Of a stretch of 64,000 nt of DNA, positions 8,178-18,068 are shown in pieces. Below the pieces are notes generated by a model, which worked only from the letters and a program-made list of their open reading frames with translations, made no database searches and was not told where the DNA came from. Both the position numbers and the translations under genes were made by a program. How positions within the stretch are numbered: position 1 is the stretch's first letter; every line of letters begins with the position of its first letter. This DNA comes from Dyella_B sp035277725 (GTDB lineage Bacteria; Pseudomonadota; Gammaproteobacteria; Xanthomonadales; Rhodanobacteraceae). Where the stretch lies: assembly GCF_035277725.1 (NCBI RefSeq), contig NZ_DATEJY010000104.1, forward strand, positions 18,026-82,025. Reading direction: 5' to 3'.

Positions 8178-8558
8178 ATGCATCATTCAAGACTTTGCGC
8201 CCTGCTTATCGATTGCAACGTGGCTGACATCGACCAAGCCGCCCTGTTCTGGGCCAAGGCATTGGGTCGCCCGGTCGACTATGAGCACCCAGGCACCCAC
8301 GGCAACTACCGCATGCTGGAAACACCACCCGACGAACCCATCGTGCAACTCCAGCGCGTCGACCACGAAAGCCGCGTGCACATCGACATTGAAACGGACG
8401 ACATCGAGGCCGAAGTGCGGCGCCTGGAAAAACTCGGCGCCCGCATCGTCAGTCGCCTCGAACGCTGGGTGGTGATGCAGGCACCGAGCGGGCAGCGGTT
8501 CTGCGTGGTGCGGGTGCAGCGGCCTGGTTTTCCAAAAAATGCCAATCGCTGGGATTAG
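8178..8558 (+). CDS. VOC (glyoxalase-like) family protein
   Basis: A 126-residue single-domain protein with the beta-alpha-beta-beta-beta pattern of the vicinal-oxygen-chelate superfamily: DIDQAALFWAKALGRPVDY, RVHIDIETDDIEAEVRRLEK and VVMQAPSGQRFCVVRVQRP. Members include glyoxalases, dioxygenases and antibiotic-resistance proteins, so substrate and metal use cannot be assigned. The His in HIDIET and the late Glu/Gln positions could bind metal, but the set is not clearly complete. Confidence 0.8.
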   Translation: MHHSRLCALLIDCNVADIDQAALFWAKALGRPVDYEHPGTHGNYRMLETPPDEPIVQLQRVDHESRVHIDIETDDIEAEVRRLEKLGARIVSRLERWVVMQAPSGQRFCVVRVQRPGFPKNANRWD

Positions 8559-8598
8559 GGCGAACCGTTTGCGTCGCATCGACACCGACGACATCTAA

Positions 8599-8970
8599 TC
8601 AATCGCTGTAATCGGCGATATAGATCAGCAGGCCATCGCGCTCGCGGTATTCGCTACGCCCGTCCAAAGCCATGCTTTGCCCCGCGCGTATGCCATTGGG
8701 CAAGTCGACGGCGAAAGTACCTCGGAAGTGGATCTGCGCGTAGGCGACACCCGCTGTTTCGGCATAAGTTGTAATGGTCTGGTGTCGCGCCGAAAACAAC
8801 TGCCGCGAGCTCTCCGCGAGATGACGCAGCTCGTGAACACCCACGGTACGCACGCTGAGCACACCGGCAGTGTAGTTCTCGAAGATCACCTCGCTGTGCA
8901 TGGTAGCGAGCATGGCATCGATGTCGATGCGGTTGTAGGCGTCTATGTAGCGGTCGATAAGGTCGCGCAT
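8599..8970 (-). CDS. NTF2-like / SnoaL-like protein
   Basis: A 123-residue protein with the start typical of the NTF2/SnoaL fold, LIDRYIDAYNRIDIDAMLAT followed by MHSEVIFENYTAG, and a later strand pair ending in GRSEYRERDGLLIYIADYSD. The fold is a cone-shaped barrel that binds small ligands or acts as an isomerase or hydrolase. No catalytic residues can be named with confidence. It is a single gene on the minus strand, divergent from the RibD-like gene. Confidence 0.75.
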   Translation of the reverse strand: MRDLIDRYIDAYNRIDIDAMLATMHSEVIFENYTAGVLSVRTVGVHELRHLAESSRQLFSARHQTITTYAETAGVAYAQIHFRGTFAVDLPNGIRAGQSMALDGRSEYRERDGLLIYIADYSD

Positions 8971-9078
8971 GGCATGTCTCTAAGGCACGGCGTCGAGCAT
9001 AGCGGAGTTCCCGAAACCCGTGCAGCAACGAGCGTAAGATGATGCTTCGGCCCGCGAGGCGTCACCGGAGGCGTCGCG

Positions 9079-9600
9079 ATGAAAGCATCGGTGTTTGTCG
9101 GCATCAGCGTTGACGGGTTCATGGCCAGGCTGGATGGCGGCCTGGATTTTTTGCCGGAAGACGGTGGCGAGCCGCACGGCTATGAGGAATTCATGCGAAC
9201 CGTGGATGCCCTGGTGATTGGGCGCAACACGTACGAAACCGTGCTTGGTTTCGGTGGCTGGGCCTATGGCGCGAAGCCGGTTGTCGTCTTGAGTTCGCGC
9301 GAGCTTGCGCCGGCGCCGGCCGGGTCGATCGTCCAGCACATGCAGGGAGAACCGAAGGACATCGTCGCCAAGCTGAGTGCCCAGGGGATCGGTCACATTT
9401 ACGTAGATGGTGGCGTGACGATTCAGGGATTTCTTCGCGCCGGAATGATCCAGCGGTTTATCGTGACGCGCGTGCCGGTGCTGATCGGCTCGGGCATTCC
9501 GTTGTTTGGTGCGCTTGAACGGGATATCCGGCTCAGGCACGTTGCAACGCGGTCATACGCCAGCGGATTGGTGCAAAGCGAATATGAAGTTGTAGCGTGA
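9079..9600 (+). CDS. Dihydrofolate reductase-like (RibD C-terminal domain) protein
   Basis: A 173-residue protein of the RibD_C/DHFR-like family, which uses NAD(P)H to reduce pterin- or pyrimidine-type substrates. It has MKASVFVGISVDGFMARLDG at the start, DALVIGRNTYETVLGF (cofactor loop), AKLSAQGIGHIYVDGGVTIQ (nucleotide-binding GG motif) and a C-terminal GIPLFGALERDIRLRHV. A strong GGAGG site lies 8 bases before the ATG. The real substrate of these stand-alone proteins is usually unknown. A long hairpin follows the stop. Confidence 0.85.
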   Translation: MKASVFVGISVDGFMARLDGGLDFLPEDGGEPHGYEEFMRTVDALVIGRNTYETVLGFGGWAYGAKPVVVLSSRELAPAPAGSIVQHMQGEPKDIVAKLSAQGIGHIYVDGGVTIQGFLRAGMIQRFIVTRVPVLIGSGIPLFGALERDIRLRHVATRSYASGLVQSEYEVVA

Positions 9601-9605
9601 GGAAA

Positions 9606-9671
9606 CGTAGGCTGGGATGAAATCCCAGCATCGTCTTGCCTATGGATGCTGGGATTTCATCCCAGCCTACG
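9606..9671. repeat. Long inverted repeat between convergent genes
   Basis: CGTAGGCTGGGATGAAATCC begins the left arm and the right arm mirrors it exactly, ending CATCCCAGCCTACG; the arms are about 26 bp around a short loop. Each arm also contains the smaller palindrome GCTGGGAT(GA)AATCCCAGC. It lies between the convergent stop codons at 9600 and 9676, so it probably acts as a two-way terminator. It is likely a copy of a dispersed repeat family. Confidence 0.65.
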
Positions 9672-9675
9672 GTTT

Positions 9676-11256
9676 TCAATGCTTCTTGACGTTGTCGGAC
9701 TGCTCGATAAACCGCGCCACATTGTCGTGCAGCAACTTCAACGACGCCTCGTGCGCGTACACCATGTGTCCCGATGGATACCACGCGTAACTGATGTTGT
9801 TCATCAGCGCCGGCTGGATCGGCATATGGTGCATCTCGTAATCGGCGGCATAGAACGGCGTCGCCAGATCGTAATAGCCGCCGTTGAGGAACACCTTCAA
9901 GTCCGGATTGGTCTTCATCGCCTTCGCCAGATCGGGCATGACGTTGACCGCGCCATCGTGTCCGTTGTGCTTGAAATCCCAATCGTTGACGTCGGCAAAT
10001 TCGCGGTAGACCTGATCCTGGCCGAATTTCAGATCCTTGCGTACGTAGTCGTTGAACGCCGCGATGTAAGCCGAGCTGATGGCGGACGATTGCGGATCGT
10101 ATTCGGCTTCCTTGCTGAGCGGGTCGAGCGAGGGACCGGCAAAACGCGAGTCCAGGCGCCCGGCGGTGTCGGCACTGTCGGCCAGCAATTCATGCTCGAA
10201 CATGCCGCCGGTGACGCGCAGATCCGCCTTCAGCAGATAGGCCACCGGAAGACCGGTGTATTGATGCAGCTTCTCGGCAATCGCCTGCTTGCGCGCATCA
10301 TCCAGGCGCGAACCCTGCATCAGCGCCTGCGTGTAATCGCCGAGCGCGAACTGTTCCACCTCTTGCAGGAACGGCTCCAATGCAGCCGGTTGTTGCGGCA
10401 GCTTGTGATGGTAGTACGCGGTAGCCGCAAAGGTTGGCAGCCCCAATTCGTAAGGCAGATCGACGCCCGGGTTTTGATCTGCACCGTCGATGCTGGTGTC
10501 GAAGTTGAGGATCTGCGAAAGCAGGATCACGCCATTGAGATCGACGCTATTCTCGTTTTCCAGATCGTTGGCAAGCACGGCCGAGCGCGTGGTGCCGTAG
10601 CTTTCGCCGAACAGGTACTTCGGCGAATTCCAGCGTCCATAGCGCGACAGGAACTGCACGATGAACTGCGCAAAGGCGCGGCCATCGCCATCGACGCTGT
10701 AGATCTCCTTGCGGCGATCCTTCATCTGGTCCGCGCGCTTGGAGGCATCCGGATCGTTGGCGACCAGGCGGCTGAAACCGTCGCCGGGTGCGTCGATGAA
10801 AACGAGGTCCGACGCATCGAGCAGACTGTAGTCATTGTTAACCAGCTGATAGGGCGCCGCTGGCGTGTGGCTATCGTCCTTGGTCACGACGCGGCGCGGT
10901 CCGAACGCGCCCATGTGCAACCACACCGTTGCCGAGCCCGGACCGCCGTTGTAGATGAAGGTGATCGGTCGCCCGGATGCGTCATCGCCTTTCTTGAAGT
11001 AGGCGGCGTAGAACATGCTGACCGTGGGTTCGTTTTCCTTGTCGCCCTTGCCATGCAGCACGATGGTGCCGGCCACAGCCTTGTAGGCAATGTGTTTGCC
11101 TTCGACGGAAACGCTGCCTTCGCTGGTGGACGCTTGTGGATGCAACAAGGCCGCTTCCGGCTTTGGCTCGTCCGGCGTTTTGTCTTTTTTGTCGGCGGCA
11201 GCGGCATTACCCAGCAGCAACGCAGCCAGGGCAATAGCGAGCGGAAGCTTACGCAT
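9676..11256 (-). CDS. Secreted S10 family serine carboxypeptidase
   Basis: A 526-residue exported peptidase. Residues 1-20 form a signal peptide (MRKLPLAIALAALLLGNAAA). The S10 landmarks are FIYNGGPGSATVWLHMGAFG (oxyanion region, about residue 100), YLFGESYGTTR (nucleophile Ser in GESYG, about 218), a late Asp in NGGYYDLATPF and the His in YPSGHMVYAH near the C-terminus, giving a complete Ser-Asp-His triad. Such bacterial S10 enzymes release C-terminal amino acids in the periplasm. It stands alone, bounded downstream by the hairpin at 9606-9671. Confidence 0.88.
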   Translation of the reverse strand: MRKLPLAIALAALLLGNAAAADKKDKTPDEPKPEAALLHPQASTSEGSVSVEGKHIAYKAVAGTIVLHGKGDKENEPTVSMFYAAYFKKGDDASGRPITFIYNGGPGSATVWLHMGAFGPRRVVTKDDSHTPAAPYQLVNNDYSLLDASDLVFIDAPGDGFSRLVANDPDASKRADQMKDRRKEIYSVDGDGRAFAQFIVQFLSRYGRWNSPKYLFGESYGTTRSAVLANDLENENSVDLNGVILLSQILNFDTSIDGADQNPGVDLPYELGLPTFAATAYYHHKLPQQPAALEPFLQEVEQFALGDYTQALMQGSRLDDARKQAIAEKLHQYTGLPVAYLLKADLRVTGGMFEHELLADSADTAGRLDSRFAGPSLDPLSKEAEYDPQSSAISSAYIAAFNDYVRKDLKFGQDQVYREFADVNDWDFKHNGHDGAVNVMPDLAKAMKTNPDLKVFLNGGYYDLATPFYAADYEMHHMPIQPALMNNISYAWYPSGHMVYAHEASLKLLHDNVARFIEQSDNVKKH

Positions 11257-11334
11257 GGGAATCCTTCAAACGGCGCATTCGCGCAGGAATTCCCAGCTTA
11301 GGCAGCAATCACGGCGAGTTTCATACGCCAAAAG

Positions 11335-12327
11335 TCACTGTGCCACCTGCGCGAAGCGCTCCCGATAACGCGCCGGGCTCACTTTCAGCACACGGCGGAA
11401 ATGGTGCCGCAGCGTATCGGCACTGCCGTAGCCGCAGGCATCGGCGATCCGTTCCACCGGCCACTGGCTGCCCTCCAGCAGTTCGCGCGCACGCGCCAGG
11501 CGTTCCTGGGTAAGCCACTGCTTGGGCGAGCAGCCGGTGGCCTCTTCGAAGCGGCGCAGGAATGTTCGCTCGCTCATGCGTGCGCGTTCGGCCAGTTCGG
11601 CCAGCGGCAATGGTTGATCCAGGCGGCGGCGCATCCATTCCAGCAGCCTGCCCAGCGCCACGCCCTGCTCAGGTAGCGGCGCCGGAATGAACTGCGCCTG
11701 CCCGCCGTCGCGATGGGTGGGCACCACGGCACGGCGTGCCACCTGATTGGCGATGCGCGGGCCGTAGTCGCGGCGGATCAAATGCAGCGAAAGATCGATG
11801 GCGGCAGCGCTGCCTGCCGAGGTAAGCACGCTGCCTTCATCGACATACAATACGTCCGGTTCGATGCGGATGCGCGGATAGCGCGCCGCCAAGGCGTCGG
11901 CGTAACGCCAGTGCGTGGTAGCCGTTTGGCCGTCCAACAGTCCGGTAGCGGCCAGCACGAACACGCCGGAGCAGAAGGACAGCAATCGTGCACCACGCTT
12001 GTGCGCGGTTCGCAGTGCTTCAAGAAGTGCCGTTGGCGGCGCGGCATCCACGCTGCGCCAACCTGGCACGACGATCGTGCCGGCCTGTGACAGTAGCTCC
12101 AGTCCGCCATCCGCCTGCACTCGCAAACCACCGGCGGCGCGCAGCGGCCCGCGTTCTATGGCGCACGAGGCAAAGCTGTACCAGCGATCGAATTCCGGCC
12201 GCGCAAGGCCGAACATTTCCACCGCGATGCCGTATTCGAACGTGCACAAGCCGTCGTAGACCAGAGCCACGACACGAGGGTTGGCTGGCCCTTTTCCGAG
12301 CGCGGAACGCTTTGGCGGTTTTTTCAT
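11335..12327 (-). CDS. ftrA: GlxA/FtrA-type AraC family regulator with DJ-1/PfpI domain
   Basis: A regulator of about 330 residues. Residues ~15-190 form a DJ-1/PfpI amidase-like domain: RVVALVYDGLCTFEYGIAVE at the start and LLSFCSGVFVLAATGLLDG at the nucleophile elbow, where the Cys is kept. The C-terminal part is an AraC double helix-turn-helix (LAELAERARMSERTFLRRFE, IADACGYGSADTLRHHFRRV). In FtrA-like proteins the amidase-like domain is a sensor. The gene is divergent from a rhodanese gene, a pairing seen for ftrA in many proteobacteria, and a perfect palindrome lies between them. The start could instead be the ATG at 12339; neither has a strong ribosome-binding site. Confidence 0.85.
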   Translation of the reverse strand: MKKPPKRSALGKGPANPRVVALVYDGLCTFEYGIAVEMFGLARPEFDRWYSFASCAIERGPLRAAGGLRVQADGGLELLSQAGTIVVPGWRSVDAAPPTALLEALRTAHKRGARLLSFCSGVFVLAATGLLDGQTATTHWRYADALAARYPRIRIEPDVLYVDEGSVLTSAGSAAAIDLSLHLIRRDYGPRIANQVARRAVVPTHRDGGQAQFIPAPLPEQGVALGRLLEWMRRRLDQPLPLAELAERARMSERTFLRRFEEATGCSPKQWLTQERLARARELLEGSQWPVERIADACGYGSADTLRHHFRRVLKVSPARYRERFAQVAQ

Positions 12328-12367
12328 GGTGACTGGCATTCTTGCCAATGTCGGGCGACGGCGCCAG

Positions 12368-12384
12368 TGCCCACACTGTGGGCA
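12368..12384. promoter_or_regulatory. Perfect palindrome in the divergent ftrA/rhodanese promoter region
   Basis: TGCCCACA-C-TGTGGGCA is a perfect 17-bp inverted repeat, 23 bp before the rhodanese start and 41 bp from the regulator start. Its position suggests the binding site of the divergent FtrA-like regulator. Confidence 0.5.
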
Positions 12385-12406
12385 TCTTCACCACGGAGCA
12401 CTGCCC

Positions 12407-12805
12407 ATGAGTACGGTTGTCACCCGCGTTCCTGCCGCCGCCAGTGCGTTGGCACTGGCGCATTTCGAAGCGCGGCTTGGTTTTGAAACCGATTGCGCCG
12501 ACGTGTGGTACGCGACGCAGCACGAAACGAAAGACTTCGTATTGCTGGACGTGCGCACGCCAACACTGTTTGCCGCCGGTCATGTTCCCGGTGCTATCAA
12601 TATGCCGGTGCGCACGATCAGTGAGCAGCGTATGGCGGACTATCCGGCCGATACGGTGTTCGTGGTGTATTGCGCCGGGCCGCATTGCAATGGCGCGAAC
12701 AAGGCGGCGGTGAAGCTGGCGCAACTGGGGCGGCCGGTGAAAGAGATGATCGGCGGCCTCACGGGTTGGCTGGACGAAGGCTTCGGCCTGGAACGTGGCG
12801 CTTGA
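12407..12805 (+). CDS. Rhodanese-like sulfurtransferase domain protein
   Basis: A 132-residue single rhodanese domain. LLDVRTPTLFAAGHVPGAIN is the CH2A motif region, and VVYCAGPHCNGANKAAVKLA holds the active-site loop, where the Cys in VYCAGPHC would carry the persulfide. The domain ends with MIGGLTGWLDEGFGLE. I chose the ATG at 12407 because the upstream part of the open frame crosses the palindrome and the regulator start. It is divergent from the FtrA-like regulator, which likely controls it. The sulfur acceptor is unknown. Confidence 0.85.
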   Translation: MSTVVTRVPAAASALALAHFEARLGFETDCADVWYATQHETKDFVLLDVRTPTLFAAGHVPGAINMPVRTISEQRMADYPADTVFVVYCAGPHCNGANKAAVKLAQLGRPVKEMIGGLTGWLDEGFGLERGA

Positions 12806-12854
12806 CATGTCTGCGCCGGTGCAGGTTCGTCGCGGCGTTATGCGCTGCCGCTTG

Positions 12855-12937
12855 CGTAGGTTGGGGTGAGCGGAACGCGAACCCCAACCTCCGGAATGCA
12901 TGCAGATGGCGATGTTGGGGTTCGCACCCCAACCTAC
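12855..12937. repeat. GGTTGGGGT dispersed palindromic repeat, copy 1
   Basis: An inverted pair: CGTAGGTTGGGGTGAGCGGA ... GATGTTGGGGTTCGCACCCC then AACCTAC. It lies between the convergent rhodanese and eda genes. The left arm diverges from the other copies (GTGAGCGGAACGCGAACCCC). Confidence 0.75.
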
Positions 12938-12962
12938 ATTTCATCCCACGATGTGGCGGGGA

Positions 12963-13607
12963 TCAGCCGTGCAACGCAGCGGCTTCGCGCGCCAATTGTT
13001 CGATACCGGCCCAGTCGCCCGCCTTGAGCTTGTCGGTGGGCGTAAGCCAGGAACCGCCCACGCACAACACGTTGGGCAGCGAGAGAAAGTCCTTCGCGCT
13101 GGCGAGGGAAATACCGCCGGTCGGACAGAAGCGGATCTGCGGCAGCGGACTCGCCCACGCGCCGAGCAGCTTGGCGCCGCCCGCCGGAACGGCGGGAAAA
13201 AACTTCAAATGCCGATAGCCGCGCTCCAGCAGCGCCATCGCTTCGCTGGCGGTGGCGATGCCGGGCAGCAAGGGCAGGGCGCTGTCGTCGGCGGCAGCCA
13301 GCAACTTGGGCGACATGCCGGGCGACACGGCGAAGCGCGCGCCAGCTTTTTCCGCCGCATGCAGATCGTTGGCGGTGAGCACGGTGCCGACACCGACCAC
13401 GGCGCCTTCCACTTCGGCGGCAATGGCGCGGATGGCATCGAGCGCAGCCGGCGTGCGCAGCGTCACTTCGATTGCCGGAATGCCACCGGCCACCAGTGCG
13501 CGCGCCATCGGCACGGCGTGCTTGGCGTCCTCAATGATCACCACCGGAATGACCGGGGCGAGGCGCATGGTGGTTTCGACGTGTTGTTGCTTGGTTTCGA
13601 TATTCAT
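12963..13607 (-). CDS. eda: KDPG aldolase (2-dehydro-3-deoxy-6-phosphogluconate aldolase)
   Basis: A 214-residue class I aldolase that splits 2-keto-3-deoxy-6-phosphogluconate to pyruvate and glyceraldehyde-3-phosphate, the last step of the Entner-Doudoroff pathway. It shows PVIPVVIIEDAKHAVPMARA, GIPAIEVTLRTPAALDAI (catalytic Glu in EVTLRT), VGVGTVLTANDLHAAEKAGA, the Schiff-base Lys in YRHLKFFPA, and RFCPTGGIS/CVGGSWLTP phosphate-binding motifs. It is the last gene of the zwf-pgl-edd-eda set; a dispersed repeat separates it from edd. The start may instead be the ATG at 13613, two codons earlier. Confidence 0.95.
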   Translation of the reverse strand: MNIETKQQHVETTMRLAPVIPVVIIEDAKHAVPMARALVAGGIPAIEVTLRTPAALDAIRAIAAEVEGAVVGVGTVLTANDLHAAEKAGARFAVSPGMSPKLLAAADDSALPLLPGIATASEAMALLERGYRHLKFFPAVPAGGAKLLGAWASPLPQIRFCPTGGISLASAKDFLSLPNVLCVGGSWLTPTDKLKAGDWAGIEQLAREAAALHG

Positions 13608-13619
13608 GGTCATTCGGAA

Positions 13620-13697
13620 TAGGTAGGTGGGGGTGCGAACCCCAACGTCGTGGTATCGACAGGGATGACGATGTTGGGGTTCGCACCCCAACCTACG
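13620..13697. repeat. GGTTGGGGT dispersed palindromic repeat, copy 2
   Basis: TAGGTAGGTGGGGGTGCGAA ... GATGTTGGGGTTCGCACCCC then AACCTACG, directly between edd and eda. It ends at the base before the edd stop codon. Confidence 0.8.
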
Positions 13698-15509
13698 TTA
13701 GAGCACGCCCGCGCCAAGGTCGGCAGTCATCGCATTGCGGCGGAAAATGCCGAACAGTTCGCGCCCCATGCCGTGCTGGTGCCGGGAAAGATCTTCCACC
13801 GCGGGTGTGCGTGCGGCGAATTCGGCGGCATCGACCAGCACGTCGAGCCTGCCGTTGACCGCATCCAGGCGAAGGATGTCGCCGTCCTGCACGCGGGCGA
13901 TCGGGCCGCCATCGTCCGCTTCCGGCGTCACGTGAATCGCGGCCGGTACGCGGCCGCTCGCACCCGACATGCGGCCATCCGTCACCAATGCAATGCGATG
14001 GCCACGGTCCTGCAATACCGCGAGCGTAGGCGTGAGCTTGTGCAGCTCCGGCATGCCGATCGCGCGCGGCCCCTGGAAACGCACCACGGCGATGAAATCG
14101 CGGTTGAGCTCGCCGCGGTCGAACGCGTGCTTGATGTCGTCCTGGTCGTGGAATACCACGGCCGGTGCTTCGATCACCAGGCGATCGTCCGGCACCGAGG
14201 ACACCTTGATCACCGAACGGCCAAGATTGCCGTTGAGCATGCGCAAGCCGCCATCCGCGCGGAACGGCTCGCCGACCGCACGCAACACACCGCGATTGCC
14301 GCTTTCCTTCGATACCGGTTTCCAGTTGAGCTTGCCGGCTTCGTCCAGTTCCGGCACCTGCGCGTAGCTGGAAAGCTCGGCGCCCATGATCGTGCGTGCA
14401 TCGCCGTGCAACAGGCCGGCGCTCAGCAGCTGATCGATCAGGAAACCCATGCCGCCGGCTTCGTGGAAATGATTCACGTCGGCATAGCCGTTCGGATACA
14501 CGCGCGCCAGCAGCGGCACCACCGACGACAGGGCGTCGAAGTCTTCCCAGCGCAACGCAATACCGGCCGCCTGTGCGATCGCCACCAAGTGCAACAGATG
14601 ATTGGTGGAACCGCCCGTCGCATGCAGGCCGATCACGCCATTGACGATGGCGCGCTCGTCGACGATATGGCCGATCGGCAGATGTTCGCCGGCCTTGCCG
14701 AGCGCTGCGCAGCGACGCACCGCTTCGGCGGTGAGCGCATCGCGCAGCAATGTATCCGGCGCAACGAAGCTGGAACCCGGCAAATGCAGGCCCATGATCT
14801 CCATCAGCATCTGGTTGGAATTGGCGGTGCCGTAGAAGGTGCAGGTGCCGGGCGCGTGATACGAGGCGGCTTCCGCTTCCAGCAGTTCGTCGCGGCTGGC
14901 TTTGCCTTCCGTGTACGCCTGGCGCACTTTCGATTTCTGTTCGTTGCTGATGCCGCTGGGCATCGGCCCGCTGGGCACGAACACGCCGGGCAGATGGCCG
15001 AAGCTCAGCGCACCGATCAACAGACCGGGCACGATCTTGTCGCAGATGCCCAAGTACAGCGCGCCGTCGAACATGTCGTGCGAGAGCGCGATGGCGGTGG
15101 TCATGGCGATGAGATCGCGCGAGAACAGCGACAGCTCCATGCCGGCACGCCCTTGCGTGACGCCATCGCACATCGCCGGCACGCCACCGGCCACCTGCGC
15201 GGTAACGCCGGACTGGCGCGCGACTTCGCGGATGAATTCTGGATAGCGCTCATACGGCTGATGCGCAGAGAGCATGTCGTTGTAGGCAGTGACGATGGCG
15301 AGGTTCGGCGTGTGGCCTTCGCGCAAGGCGGCCTTGTCGTGCGTGTTGCAGGCCGCAAAGCCATGGGCGAGGTTGCCGCAGGAAAGTCGCGCGCGGTGCG
15401 GGCCGTCGATGACGGCGTTATTGATGCGTTCGAGATAAGCAGCGCGTGAGTCGCGGCTGCGTTCGCGCAGGCGTTCGGTAACTTGGGCAACGACGGGGTG
15501 CAAACTCAT
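13698..15509 (-). CDS. edd: Phosphogluconate dehydratase
   Basis: A 603-residue enzyme of the IlvD/Edd iron-sulfur dehydratase family, converting 6-phosphogluconate to KDPG. The length is normal. Landmarks are AIVTAYNDMLSAHQPYERYP, CDGVTQGRAGMELSLFSRD (cluster Cys), YLGICDKIVPGLLIGALSFG, GTCTFYGTANSNQMLMEIMG (cluster Cys), GLHATGGSTNHLLHLV and VTDGRMSGASGRVPAAIHVT near the C-terminus. It lies between pgl and eda on one strand, separated from each by a palindromic repeat that may adjust transcript stability. Confidence 0.96.
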   Translation of the reverse strand: MSLHPVVAQVTERLRERSRDSRAAYLERINNAVIDGPHRARLSCGNLAHGFAACNTHDKAALREGHTPNLAIVTAYNDMLSAHQPYERYPEFIREVARQSGVTAQVAGGVPAMCDGVTQGRAGMELSLFSRDLIAMTTAIALSHDMFDGALYLGICDKIVPGLLIGALSFGHLPGVFVPSGPMPSGISNEQKSKVRQAYTEGKASRDELLEAEAASYHAPGTCTFYGTANSNQMLMEIMGLHLPGSSFVAPDTLLRDALTAEAVRRCAALGKAGEHLPIGHIVDERAIVNGVIGLHATGGSTNHLLHLVAIAQAAGIALRWEDFDALSSVVPLLARVYPNGYADVNHFHEAGGMGFLIDQLLSAGLLHGDARTIMGAELSSYAQVPELDEAGKLNWKPVSKESGNRGVLRAVGEPFRADGGLRMLNGNLGRSVIKVSSVPDDRLVIEAPAVVFHDQDDIKHAFDRGELNRDFIAVVRFQGPRAIGMPELHKLTPTLAVLQDRGHRIALVTDGRMSGASGRVPAAIHVTPEADDGGPIARVQDGDILRLDAVNGRLDVLVDAAEFAARTPAVEDLSRHQHGMGRELFGIFRRNAMTADLGAGVL

Positions 15510-15543
15510 TTCATGCTCCGGCCGAACGGGTTCGGCGCTCTAA

Positions 15544-15619
15544 CGTAGGTTGGGGTGCGAACCCCAACGTCGTGGTGTGTGCAGGCATGGCGATGTTGGG
15601 GTTCGCACCCCAACCTACG
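15544..15619. repeat. GGTTGGGGT dispersed palindromic repeat, copy 3 (overlaps pgl stop)
   Basis: CGTAGGTTGGGGTGCGAACC ... GATGTTGGGGTTCGCACCCC then AACCTACG. The CTA of its right end (15615-15617) is, read on the minus strand, the TAG stop codon of pgl. The element therefore reaches into the pgl coding end. Confidence 0.8.
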
Positions 15620-16303
15620 GACACCAATAGATTTCCAACGGCCGCTTGGCATCCAGAACACTGGCGATCGGCAGCCTGCTGCCCGGCTTTTCAGCCTCCG
15701 CCAGCACCTCGCGCTTGTCGCTGCCTTGAATGTGCAGATACAGCGTCCGCGCCTTCAGCAACACCGGCAAGGTGAAGGTGATGCGCGGCTCGCCCGCGCC
15801 CGGTGCGCGCATCGGCAGCACCAGGGCGGCGTTCGACGTATCGAGCGCTTCGCTCAAGCGATCGCCGCCAGGGAAGAACGAAGCGGTGTGCCCATCCGGC
15901 CCCATGCCCAGCACGATCACGTCGAACGGTTGCTTCAAGCCAGCCACGGTTGCACGCACCTCGCCGATGCCTGCTTCCGGCGTGGCAGCTTCCACGTACA
16001 ACGGCACGAATTCGGCATCCGCCGCTTTCCGCTGCAGCAATAGCGATTCCACCAGGCGCGCGTTGGAACGTTCGTCGGTGTCGGGCACCCAGCGTTCGTC
16101 CACCAAGGTGACGGTGACGCGCGACCAATCCAGTGCTTCGTTCGACAACGCTTCGAACAGGCGCTTGGGCGTGCTGCCGCCGGAGACGGCGATCACCGCT
16201 TCGCCGCGTGCGTCGATCGCTTCGCGCAGCCTGCCGGCGATGCTGGCCGACAACGCCGTGGCCAGCGCCTGCGCATCGTCGAACGCGTGCAGATGTTGCT
16301 CGC

Positions 16304-16307
<4 letters not shown>
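15615..16307 (-). CDS. pgl: 6-phosphogluconolactonase
   Basis: A 230-residue cytoplasmic enzyme that hydrolyses 6-phosphogluconolactone to 6-phosphogluconate. It shows EAVIAVSGGSTPKRLFEALS (phosphate loop), VTVTLVDERWVPDTDERSNA and DVIVLGMGPDGHTASFFPGG (catalytic His). I set the start at the GTG at 16307, because it overlaps the zwf stop in a GTGA and gives the usual length; the open frame further upstream is the shadow of zwf. The overlap implies translational coupling. The stop codon lies in a dispersed repeat, so the original C-terminus may have been altered. Confidence 0.93.
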
Positions 16308-17794
<1,487 letters not shown>

Positions 17795-17852
17795 AACTCA
17801 CCTCTTCAAATGCGGGCAGCCGCGACAGTGCGACCGCCGGGGAAAGCCCGAT

Positions 17853-17880
17853 GGTACCAATGCTATACCAGGCAATACCA
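17853..17880 (-). promoter_or_regulatory. Three tandem TGGTAT-type boxes, candidate GntR operator
   Basis: On the minus strand the sequence reads TGGTATT-N3-TGGTATA-N4-TGGTACC, three direct half-sites about one helical turn apart (10 and 11 bp). It lies about 60 bp before zwf in the divergent zwf/gntR region. Tandem TGGTATT boxes with a 4-bp spacer are, as I recall, the target described for the GntR/HutC-type regulator NagQ of Xanthomonas. Confidence 0.55.
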
Positions 17881-18068
17881 GTCCCTTGTGCAGTGCAAAC
17901 GTATGCATTCTTTTCATAACGGCGGGAATCGTAAGCCGCACATTGAAAATCGTAAAAATCGGCGTCACTGCCAGCACGGCCGAGCCGTCCCGGCGGCGGC
18001 CGAGCCGGAGGATTTGCGATGCAAAGACCAGTTGTCGCAGTGGTTACGCATTGGTATGGTTTGCAACT

